Assembly (NCBI GenBank): GCA_030123525.1 | Contig: CP126125.1 | Span: 1,116,001-1,180,000 of the forward strand | Origin: ELB16-189 sp018266435 | GTDB taxonomy: Bacteria > Bacteroidota > Bacteroidia > Cytophagales > Cyclobacteriaceae | Reading direction: 5' to 3' | Length of the DNA: 64,000 nucleotides | Part shown: piece by piece, positions 6,992-14,437 of the stretch | Layout: every line of letters starts with the position of its first letter | How positions within the stretch are numbered: the stretch's first letter is position 1 | Position numbers and translations under genes: made by a program | Notes under the pieces: model-generated | Database searches by the model: none | What the model was told of the DNA's origin: nothing | The model's input: the letters and a program-made list of their open reading frames with translations, nothing else

Positions 6992-9445
6992 ATGCTACGC
7001 AACTACCTCAAAACTGCGCTTCGCAGTCTTTTCAAGCAAAAAGTTTATACCGCTATCAATATTGCAGGCTTGGCCGTAAGCATTTCTGCCTGCCTGATTC
7101 TTGCTCTTTACGTGCGGTTCGAGTTGTCGTACGATTCGTTCTTCCCCCAGGCTGACCAAATTTATAAAATGGTGCTGGAAAGGAAGTACCCTAACCACTC
7201 CACATATTATGCCTCCATTCCTCATTCCTATGCCGATGTGGTAAAGCGCGACTACCCGGAAGTTGAAAATACACTCCTCATGTTCGGTGCCGGCAACAAT
7301 GTAACGGTCAAGTACAAAATGAGCGAAGGCAATGTAAAGTCTGTTGAAGAAAGCCATTTTATTTTTGCTGATTCCGCCTTCTTCGATTTTTTTGATGTAG
7401 GCTTATTAAAAGGCGACAAACAAAAAGCACTGGCACTGCCCAGCTATGTAATTATTTCCTCAACTACTGCGAAGCGGTATTTCGGAAATGATGATCCACT
7501 CGGCAAAGTTTTGACCGGTGATCTGGGCGAACTGAAAGTGACTGGTGTTTTCCCTGATTTGCCTGAAAATTCACACATGCGTTTTGATGCGGTATGTTCT
7601 GTTTCAGGCGCACAGATCCGCAGGCAGGAAAATTTCATATCATTCGATTCATACACTTACGTTAAATTGAAACCCAGCGCTTCGGCAAAAAATTTGGAAG
7701 CAAAATTTTCGAAGATGGTTGACACCTATGCCTCGGGCCAGATCGAACGTGAATTGAAACAATCGTGGGAAGATTACAAAAAAGCTGGCAATGGCTATCG
7801 TTATTTTCTACAGCCTTTGACCTCTATTCATTTAGATCCAACAAATATAGAAGCCACCAATACACCGGGCGGAAACCGGACCCATGTTTATGCCCTTATC
7901 TTCATTGCTATTCTCATCCTCGTTATAGCATGCATCAATTTTATGAACCTATCAACAGCCCGATCTGCCGAGCGCGCACGCGAAGTGGGAGTGCGTAAAG
8001 TAATGGGTTCACTCAGAAATCAATTAGTCATGCAATTCCTGACTGAAGCATTACTGCTCTCACTGGTGGGAACGTTGCTGGCTGTGGCCATAGCCTACCT
8101 GTTTCTTCCATCGTTCAACACGCTTGTTGAAAAAAACCTGCATTTCTCATTGAGTATAGAGTTTGTGATTGGCTTGATTCTGTCATTCATTGTGGTGGGG
8201 CTTTTGGCCGGGTTATATCCTGCGTTTGTATTATCCGGTTTTAATCCGGTGGTTGTCATGAAAGGCAATTTTACTTCCGGCACAAAAGGCAGTTGGCTGC
8301 GCAATGGCTTGGTGGTCTTTCAGTTCATGATTTCCATTGTACTCATCATCAGCACACTGGTGGTAAGCCGCCAGATGGAGTTTATCAGAAAAAAAGACTT
8401 AGGATTCAATAAAGAACAGATTGTAATAATTGATAAGGCCTTTGCTTTAGGGAAAAATACAGAAGCGTTTAAAAACGAAATCAGGAAAATGCCAGATGTT
8501 GTGGCCGTGGGTGCAACAAGTGCGCGCGTAGGAAACCGCGATGATGTATTTGGCCTAATGTTTCGGCCTCATGGAAGTGATGAAGTGCTTACGGTAAAAT
8601 CAATGGTGCTTGACGATGATTTTGCCGAATTGATAAAATTCAATTTGAAAGAGGGTAGAATGTTCAGTAAAGAAAGCACCGATTCGCTGCATATTCTGTT
8701 GAATGAATCGGCTGTAAAAACCATTGGTCTTACTGATCCGGTAGGCAAATTGCTTTCCAATAACGATCTATTTCAGGGCGATTCTGCTAACCGCAAACAG
8801 CGTCTTTTTACCGTTATTGGCGTGGTTAAAAATTTTCATTTTCAATCACTGCGCGATGAAATTACTCCGTTGGTGATGTTCAGCCGTGAAGTGTTTGGAA
8901 AAAACACACCTCTTGGATTTATCTCGGTTAAAGTAAAATCTGAAAATCAGGCGGTGGTTGCCCAACTTGAAAGCAAATGGAAAGAACTGGCTCCTGAGCG
9001 GCCCTTCCATTATGAATACTTAGATAAAAATTTAGAACAGGGCTATGCCGAAGAAAGGCGATCAGAGAAAATGTATTCAGTATTTTCAGGTTTAGCCATC
9101 ATTATCGCTTGTGTGGGTTTGTTTGGGTTATCGGCTTATACCGCCAGTTTACGCACCAAAGAAATCGGAATCAGAAAAGTGTTGGGCTCATCCGTTGGGC
9201 AAGTGATTGTTTTGCTCTCAAAAGATTTTACCGGGTTGGTTTTTCTGGCTTTTATTTTTTCTGTGCCGATGGCATGGTGGCTGATGAACCAATGGCTGAG
9301 TGGTTTTGCTTACCGGATCGAACTGGGGGTTGGTGTGTTTCTGTCTGCAGGACTTGTTGCCCTGCTCATTGCCTGGCTCACGGTGAGCTACCAATCCATC
9401 AAAGCAGCGATTGTGAATCCCGTGCAATCGTTGAAGCGGGGATGA
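6992..9445 (+). CDS. ABC transporter permease of the MacB/FtsX type
   Basis: An 817-residue inner-membrane permease. It opens MLRNYLKTALRSLFKQK, then TM1 (about 20-42), a large periplasmic MacB_PCD domain (about 60-280), a three-helix FtsX core (about 290-410; the cytoplasmic loop has RAREVGVRKVMGS), a central helix at about 440-457, a second periplasmic domain and a final FtsX core (LRTKEIGIRKVLGSS, about 711-725). This is the duplicated MacB-like layout common in Bacteroidota, where many copies occur without an adjacent ATPase; none is encoded here. Substrate unknown. It is a paralogue of the permease at 59388-62084 but lacks that protein's N-terminal cytoplasmic prefix. Confidence 0.92.
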   Translation: MLRNYLKTALRSLFKQKVYTAINIAGLAVSISACLILALYVRFELSYDSFFPQADQIYKMVLERKYPNHSTYYASIPHSYADVVKRDYPEVENTLLMFGAGNNVTVKYKMSEGNVKSVEESHFIFADSAFFDFFDVGLLKGDKQKALALPSYVIISSTTAKRYFGNDDPLGKVLTGDLGELKVTGVFPDLPENSHMRFDAVCSVSGAQIRRQENFISFDSYTYVKLKPSASAKNLEAKFSKMVDTYASGQIERELKQSWEDYKKAGNGYRYFLQPLTSIHLDPTNIEATNTPGGNRTHVYALIFIAILILVIACINFMNLSTARSAERAREVGVRKVMGSLRNQLVMQFLTEALLLSLVGTLLAVAIAYLFLPSFNTLVEKNLHFSLSIEFVIGLILSFIVVGLLAGLYPAFVLSGFNPVVVMKGNFTSGTKGSWLRNGLVVFQFMISIVLIISTLVVSRQMEFIRKKDLGFNKEQIVIIDKAFALGKNTEAFKNEIRKMPDVVAVGATSARVGNRDDVFGLMFRPHGSDEVLTVKSMVLDDDFAELIKFNLKEGRMFSKESTDSLHILLNESAVKTIGLTDPVGKLLSNNDLFQGDSANRKQRLFTVIGVVKNFHFQSLRDEITPLVMFSREVFGKNTPLGFISVKVKSENQAVVAQLESKWKELAPERPFHYEYLDKNLEQGYAEERRSEKMYSVFSGLAIIIACVGLFGLSAYTASLRTKEIGIRKVLGSSVGQVIVLLSKDFTGLVFLAFIFSVPMAWWLMNQWLSGFAYRIELGVGVFLSAGLVALLIAWLTVSYQSIKAAIVNPVQSLKRG

Positions 9446-9450
9446 GAGAA

Positions 9451-9954
9451 TTATTTTTTTCGATTGGCTCTAATCATCTCAGCATATCCCTGCTTATTTG
9501 AGAAAGCCGTGAGTGCCATTACAATCCGTTTGGTTTTAGTTTGTACGGTTTTGGCATCATCAATCCATTTGCTGAAGTAGCGCTGATGAGACCCCGAAAG
9601 AGTTTTAAAAAATTTCATGGCTTCCGGATCTGCTTTCAGGCATTTCATAAAGTCGGCCGAAGGTTCAATCTGGCGTTTGTCTAACTCCATTTCCACTATT
9701 ATTTTATCTCCCATTTTCTTGCCGATAGCCTTACGAGTTTTCGCATTCAACGGCAGAATAAAACCACCTTCTCCCATGGGCAACAGTGCCAGTTTTTCAA
9801 ATTGAAAATGATCTAGTTTACCTTTCACACGGTAGCCTACCTTTACCCCGGAATTTATTTTTTGTGCTTGTGCCGGAAAAATTTCAATGTACGTCCAACC
9901 AGTTTTTTCGCCTTGTTTATCAAATTTTAATATCGTGGTTGAAAATCGAAGCAT
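9451..9954 (-). CDS. YdeI/OmpD-associated, DUF1905-type protein
   Basis: A 167-residue soluble protein. The first ~95 residues fit DUF1905 (GWTYIEIF near 19-26, then LPLNAKTRKAIGKKMGDKI). The C-terminal ~65 residues fit the YdeI/OmdA helical domain (FFKTLSGSHQRYFSKWID, then IVMALTAFSNK). Members of this group have been called bacteriocin-protection or OmpD-associated proteins, but their biochemical role is not established. It converges on the FtsX permease with five bases between the two stops. No signal peptide is visible. Function in this organism is unknown. Confidence 0.85.
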   Translation of the reverse strand: MLRFSTTILKFDKQGEKTGWTYIEIFPAQAQKINSGVKVGYRVKGKLDHFQFEKLALLPMGEGGFILPLNAKTRKAIGKKMGDKIIVEMELDKRQIEPSADFMKCLKADPEAMKFFKTLSGSHQRYFSKWIDDAKTVQTKTKRIVMALTAFSNKQGYAEMIRANRKK

Positions 9955-10131
9955 GGGGGTAAGGGTTAACCAAATCTACATTAAACTTCTATGTTCTTCC
10001 TTAAAACCCAAAGGGTGCATATCAAATAATTGTAAACCCGCGCACAACCACCCCCACTCAATAGATTCTTATATTAACGCATTGTAGTTGTGTCTTACCC
10101 CGGTAAGGGCAGCTGGCGAGTGGGAGTTGAG

Positions 10132-10161
10132 TTGTAGAGTTGTTATTTCAAAGTAACTTTG
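10132..10161 (+). promoter_or_regulatory. Bacteroidota-type promoter of the S41 protease operon
   Basis: TTG at 10132-10134, a 19-base spacer and TAACTTTG at 10154-10161 reproduce the TTG-N19-TAnnTTTG consensus with the same spacing and -7 sequence as at the HU gene. The protease ATG is at 10199, giving a predicted leader of about 30 bases. A 14-base palindrome (CTTACCCCGGTAAG, 10094-10107) lies just upstream. Confidence 0.65.
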
Positions 10162-10198
10162 AATCCGTAAATCCGTTAAGAAGATTATTTTTTACAAG

Positions 10199-11824
10199 AT
10201 GGACGAAAACAAAAATTCAAAGTATCAAATCAGCCTTCCATTGATCTTATGCATCGGCCTGGCGGCCGGGTTATTAATTGGGGCCGGGTTCAGCACCAAA
10301 ACAGTAAGTTCTTCTAATAATTCAGAAATTGAAAAACTTCGCGAAGTATTACTGCTGGTACAACACGAATACGTTGACAAAGACAAAACCGATGTGGTGG
10401 TAGAAGATGCCATTCAGCATATCTTAAGCAAACTTGATCCGCACTCGGCCTACATTCCGGCCAAAGATAAAATTGCTGCCAACGAAGATTTGAAGGGCAA
10501 CTTTGAGGGCATCGGCATTGAGTTTAGTATTTTTCACGATACCCTGGTGGTCGTTTCGGCCCTTAGTGGTGGCCCTTCTGAAGCGGTAGGGTTACGGTCG
10601 GGCGACAAAATCATCAACGTAAACGGTAAGCCAATAGCCAATATCAAACTCACTAACCTTGATGTGCAGAAATATCTAAAAGGTCCTAAGGGCACCGAAG
10701 TAAAAATTGATGTGCTGCGAAAAGGAAACCCATCACTGATTTCTTTCTCCGTCATTCGCGATAAAATTCCACAAACCTCTGTCGATGCCTCCTACATGAT
10801 CAACCAGGAAATAGGATACATTAAAGTGAGCCGCTTTGCGCAAACTACATACGGAGAATTCAAAAAAGCACTTGATGGGCTGAAGGAAAAAGGAATGAAA
10901 AAATTAATCCTCGACCTGCAGGGAAACCCTGGCGGTTATATGGATCAGGCCATTGATGTGGCCGATGAGTTTTTGCCAAAAGGCGACAAAATTGTTTTCA
11001 CCAAAGGACAGGAAGCCCGTTACAATGAAAACGCCATAGCCACCGACAAAGGAGATTTTGAGACGGGCGATTTGATTGTATTGGTAAATGAAGGCAGTGC
11101 TTCGGCTTCCGAAATTGTGAGCGGAGCCTTGCAAGATAATGACCGCGCGCTGGTCGTGGGGCGCAGGTCATTCGGAAAAGGATTGGTGCAACGCCCGTTT
11201 GATCTGAACGATGGCTCAGAAGTTCGCCTTACGATTTCTCGTTACTACACCCCCAGCGGCCGCTCCATTCAAAAACCGTACAGCGATATGGATGCCTATG
11301 ACAAAGACATCATGAAGCGCTACCGCCATGGTGAATTTTTTCATGCCGACAGTATTCACTTCAGTGACTCGCTGAAATACCACACTGCCAATGGCCGCAC
11401 CGTCTATGGCGGTGGGGGCATCATGCCCGATTATTTTGTGCCGCTGGATACCGTACACACCAGCAAGTATTTCAATGAACTGTTTGCTGCTAACACGCTT
11501 CGCGAGTTTACTTTTAACTATGCCGAAAATAATCGCAGCCGTTTAGAAAAAATGAGCTTTGCCCAGTATCAGAAGGGGTTTCAAGTAGATGATGCCATGC
11601 TGGCCAAGTTGAGTGAACTGGGAACCTTAGAAAAAGTAAAAGCCAACCCTAAAGATATGGCCAAAAATAAATCGGTTTTTCAGGTTTACCTGAAAGCCGA
11701 AATTGCCCGCAGAATCTGGGGTAACGAAAATTTTTACCCCATTTTCAACGAAAGCAACGAAGTATTGCAGCAAGCCATCAAACTGTTTGACCGGATACCT
11801 GAATTAAACCGGAGTAAGATGTAA
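10199..11824 (+). CDS. S41 family carboxy-terminal processing protease (CtpA-type)
   Basis: Envelope serine protease that cleaves proteins near their C-termini. The 541-residue protein has an N-terminal membrane anchor (about 12-31), a cap region, a PDZ domain (about 90-170; GIGIEFSIFHDTLVV...GLRSGDKIINVNG) and the catalytic core. The nucleophile serine is in GSASASEIVSGAL (about 300-312) and the general-base lysine in GRRSFGKGLVQ (about 322-332), the Ser/Lys dyad of this family. A C-terminal extension of ~150 residues follows. It is probably the first gene of a unit with recO (two-base gap) and the thioesterase gene. Confidence 0.94.
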   Translation: MDENKNSKYQISLPLILCIGLAAGLLIGAGFSTKTVSSSNNSEIEKLREVLLLVQHEYVDKDKTDVVVEDAIQHILSKLDPHSAYIPAKDKIAANEDLKGNFEGIGIEFSIFHDTLVVVSALSGGPSEAVGLRSGDKIINVNGKPIANIKLTNLDVQKYLKGPKGTEVKIDVLRKGNPSLISFSVIRDKIPQTSVDASYMINQEIGYIKVSRFAQTTYGEFKKALDGLKEKGMKKLILDLQGNPGGYMDQAIDVADEFLPKGDKIVFTKGQEARYNENAIATDKGDFETGDLIVLVNEGSASASEIVSGALQDNDRALVVGRRSFGKGLVQRPFDLNDGSEVRLTISRYYTPSGRSIQKPYSDMDAYDKDIMKRYRHGEFFHADSIHFSDSLKYHTANGRTVYGGGGIMPDYFVPLDTVHTSKYFNELFAANTLREFTFNYAENNRSRLEKMSFAQYQKGFQVDDAMLAKLSELGTLEKVKANPKDMAKNKSVFQVYLKAEIARRIWGNENFYPIFNESNEVLQQAIKLFDRIPELNRSKM

Positions 11825-11826
11825 CC

Positions 11827-12495
11827 ATGCTTCACAAAACCCAAGGCATTGTTTTCAGGCTGACTAACTACAGCGAAACCTCCATCATTGTTACTATTTT
11901 CACCGGGGCCTTTGGGTTGCAAAGCTATATCGTAAACGGTGTCAGAGGAAAATCAAAAAAAACAACGCTTGCTCTCTATCAACCGCTCACGCTGCTCGAT
12001 TTGGTGGTGTATCATAAAGAAAATGCGTCCATCCTTCGCATCAAAGACGTGAAATGCGTTCATCCGTACCAACACATTCCTCACGATTTTAAAAAATCCG
12101 CCATTGCGTTATTCTTAAATGAGGTGATTAACAAAACGGTAAAAGAACAAACCCACGCCCATGAGCTTTGCGAGTTTTTAATTCAGTCTTTTATTAGTTT
12201 GGATTGGTTAGAAAAAAACATTGAAAATTTTCATTTGATATTTTTAATCCGGCTAAGTCAGCACCTGGGGTTTCGGCCAACCAGCGTGAATGAACTTTCG
12301 GGAGGATGGGTGACCTCTGACGAAGAAGAAAAAATTATCTCGGCTTTGCTGGTGTCCGGCTACTCAAGTACAATTATTATGAGCCGCGTACAGCGAAAAA
12401 ATATTCTTGATATACTGCTTCGTTTTTATGCCGTACATTCCGAAAATTTTGGCGAGGTAAAATCCCTTTCCGTTTTGCGAGAAATAATTCAATAG
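11827..12495 (+). CDS. recO: DNA repair protein RecO
   Basis: Mediator that helps load RecA onto SSB-coated DNA in the RecFOR pathway. The 222-residue protein has the N-terminal OB-fold opening MLHKTQGIVFRLTNYSETS and the basic VNGVRGKSKK loop (about 38-47). A helical C-terminal half follows. I see no zinc-binding cysteine cluster, as in many Bacteroidota RecO proteins. Start and length fit the family. It begins two bases after the protease stop, and the thioesterase gene starts two bases after it ends, so the three are probably co-transcribed. Confidence 0.93.
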   Translation: MLHKTQGIVFRLTNYSETSIIVTIFTGAFGLQSYIVNGVRGKSKKTTLALYQPLTLLDLVVYHKENASILRIKDVKCVHPYQHIPHDFKKSAIALFLNEVINKTVKEQTHAHELCEFLIQSFISLDWLEKNIENFHLIFLIRLSQHLGFRPTSVNELSGGWVTSDEEEKIISALLVSGYSSTIIMSRVQRKNILDILLRFYAVHSENFGEVKSLSVLREIIQ

Positions 12496-12497
12496 GT

Positions 12498-12947
12498 ATG
12501 CATTCTTTTTCCTTACCCATACAAATCCGCTGGTCAGACATTGATCAGAACAGGCACCTCAGGCACTCCGCTTACTATGATTATGGAGCATTGGCCCGCA
12601 TTACTCTTTTTACGCAGCACGGGCTAACTTCATCTAAGCTGGAGGAATTTCAGATCGGCCCTATTCTTTTCAGGGAAGAAGCCGTCTTCAAACGTGAAAT
12701 AAAATTTGAAGACAAAATTGCCATTGACACGGTGTTGCTCAAATCGCTCCCTGATTTCTCAAGATGGAGTATTCGTCACCATCTCACCAAAGAAGATGGA
12801 ACACTGGCGGCTATCATATCCATGGATGGGGCGTGGATTGATCTAACCAAACGGAAACTGGCAATACCCAATGCAACGATTCAGAAAATCTTTGCCGGCT
12901 TCCCTAAAGCGGAAGAATTTGAATGGGTTGATCCCCTGAGGAAGTAG
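12498..12947 (+). CDS. Acyl-CoA thioesterase, hotdog fold (YbgC/FadM-like)
   Basis: A 149-residue single hotdog-fold protein. IRWSDIDQNRHLRHSAYYDY (about 9-28) is the 4HBT active-site motif with the catalytic aspartate and the conserved tyrosine following it. The family hydrolyses acyl-CoA or acyl-ACP thioesters; the substrate cannot be told from sequence. It follows recO by two bases. Its last 44 bases overlap the convergent purN gene, so both C-termini are encoded by the same DNA on opposite strands. Confidence 0.87.
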   Translation: MHSFSLPIQIRWSDIDQNRHLRHSAYYDYGALARITLFTQHGLTSSKLEEFQIGPILFREEAVFKREIKFEDKIAIDTVLLKSLPDFSRWSIRHHLTKEDGTLAAIISMDGAWIDLTKRKLAIPNATIQKIFAGFPKAEEFEWVDPLRK

Positions 12948-13506
12948 CCCACCTCTCAATTATTTTTGGATAGTATTCATGTTCCAGTTTCAGCACCTTG
13001 GCCGCAACCAATGGAGCCGTATCAGCAGATGAAATTGTGCATTTTGCCTGAGCTAAAATTTTTCCTTCGTCATACTGTTCATTCACCTCGTGGATGGTGA
13101 TACCCGTCTCCTGTTCTTTTGCGGCCACTACGGCTTCGTGCACGTTTTGGCCGTACATTCCTTTGCCTCCAAACTTTGGAAGGAGAGATGGGTGAATGTT
13201 AATGATTCGGTTAGGGTAAGCTGAAAGAATTTTTTCAGGAATCAACCAAAGAAAGCCTGCCAGAACGATGTGTGTAACCCTGTATTCTCCAAGCCATTGG
13301 TTTACTACGCCATTTTGAAATTGATTTTTAGTAAAAAATTTTGATGGCACACTGAATTTTTTAGCCCGTTGCAGCGCGTACGCTTCACTGTTATTGGAGA
13401 GGACTACTGCAACATCAATTCGTGAATGATTTTGAAAATAGGTCATGATTGCCTCGGCATTGGTACCACTGCCCGAAACAAAAATGGCGAGTCTAATTTT
13501 TTTCAT
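12904..13506 (-). CDS. purN: Phosphoribosylglycinamide formyltransferase
   Basis: Transfers formyl from 10-formyl-THF to GAR in de novo purine synthesis. The 200-residue protein has the phosphate-binding FVSGSGTNAEAI (about 9-20), the catalytic Asn-His in INIHPSLLP, and the later YDEGKIL motif supplying the catalytic aspartate. FGGKGMYG is the usual substrate loop. Start and length fit the family. Its 3' end overlaps the thioesterase gene, and it starts nine bases after the UbiA gene ends, so it may be transcribed together with that gene. purK and purE lie about 26 kb away in this window. Confidence 0.95.
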   Translation of the reverse strand: MKKIRLAIFVSGSGTNAEAIMTYFQNHSRIDVAVVLSNNSEAYALQRAKKFSVPSKFFTKNQFQNGVVNQWLGEYRVTHIVLAGFLWLIPEKILSAYPNRIINIHPSLLPKFGGKGMYGQNVHEAVVAAKEQETGITIHEVNEQYDEGKILAQAKCTISSADTAPLVAAKVLKLEHEYYPKIIERWATSSGDQPIQILPL

Positions 13507-13515
13507 GCTGTAAAG

Positions 13516-14361
13516 CTAAACGAAAACCATGCTCAACACGCCCAGTAATAAAATAATTTTACACCATTGGCTCAGGTTATAAAAATCTTTTTTTGTGTCG
13601 GCACGAACCAGCCAGGCAAAAAGAAACAGCAGCGGTACAAAAAGAAAAATGAAAAAATAAAATAAAGGCAATTGCTGGTGCTGCGCATTGATGTAGATAA
13701 CTGAACCAAACAGTGCCGCCAGCAGTAAGTACACAAAAAACTTTGTTTTTCGAATGCCCCAGATAATGGGCAGAGTTTTGCAACCAAAGGTGTCATCGCC
13801 TTTCAGGTCTTCCATGTCTTTTACAATTTCGCGAATCAGCGTCATGACAAATGCAAAAATGGAATAAATGACTACCGTGGCAACATAGGTTTTGTATAGA
13901 ACCATAACCAGAAAAACCGAAAGCCCCGTGAGCAACGCTACCACAAAATTACCAATGAAGGGTTGTCGCTTCAATTCATTGGAGTACCACCACAACAGAA
14001 AGGCTGAAAAAAAATTGATAACTCCAATTTCCCAGTTTAAAAAAAATCCGGTGGCGGTTCCGCTGATTGAAAGAACCGAATGAAAGAGCAAGGCATACCT
14101 GCGGGCTACTTGCTTGCCAATCACTACGCGGCCGGGTTTGTTAATCAGGTCAATTTTTACATCGTAGTAATCATTGATGATATACCCGGCAGCGGCTATG
14201 AGCACGGTTGAGAATGAAAACAAAAATAAATGGATATCTCTGATTTTGTCAAATGATATCAAAAAGACTGCTGCAAAATACTGGGCCAGCGCAATGATGA
14301 GTAAATTCCAAAAACGTGTGAGTTTGATCAATCCGGAAAATGAAAATTGCTGTGAGGGCAT
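13516..14361 (-). CDS. UbiA family prenyltransferase
   Basis: A 281-residue inner-membrane protein with about eight hydrophobic helices. It has both aspartate-rich motifs of the UbiA superfamily: NDYYDVKIDLINKPGR (about 64-79) and DMEDLKGDDTFGCKTLP (about 182-198). These bind prenyl diphosphate through magnesium. The closest resemblance is to bacterial proteins annotated as geranylgeranylglycerol-phosphate geranylgeranyltransferase. The aromatic or glycerol acceptor cannot be assigned, and no menaquinone genes are nearby. It is followed after nine bases by purN on the same strand. Confidence 0.9.
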   Translation of the reverse strand: MPSQQFSFSGLIKLTRFWNLLIIALAQYFAAVFLISFDKIRDIHLFLFSFSTVLIAAAGYIINDYYDVKIDLINKPGRVVIGKQVARRYALLFHSVLSISGTATGFFLNWEIGVINFFSAFLLWWYSNELKRQPFIGNFVVALLTGLSVFLVMVLYKTYVATVVIYSIFAFVMTLIREIVKDMEDLKGDDTFGCKTLPIIWGIRKTKFFVYLLLAALFGSVIYINAQHQQLPLFYFFIFLFVPLLFLFAWLVRADTKKDFYNLSQWCKIILLLGVLSMVFV

Positions 14362-14372
14362 GCAACAAAGAT

Positions 14373-14425
14373 AGCTATGAGTTGCGAGTTTCGAGTTGTA
14401 AGTTTTTGACTCGTAACTCGTAGCT
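14373..14425. repeat. Long wobble-paired inverted repeat
   Basis: Two 17-base arms (14373-14389 and 14409-14425) can form a continuous stem, with two G-U pairs when transcribed, around a 19-base loop. The arms and loop contain repeats of a GAGTT unit (GAGTTGC, GAGTTTC, GAGTTGT). It sits between the TonB receptor stop and the UbiA start, both on the minus strand. There is no clear T-run after the stem, so it may be a weak terminator or a dispersed intergenic repeat. Confidence 0.5.
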
Positions 14426-14437
14426 AATGGTTCGCCA

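Noticed and set aside
9955..10131. Possible tRNA or small RNA in the gap before the S41 protease gene.
   Set aside because: A short palindrome is present but no cloverleaf or conserved tRNA B-box could be made.
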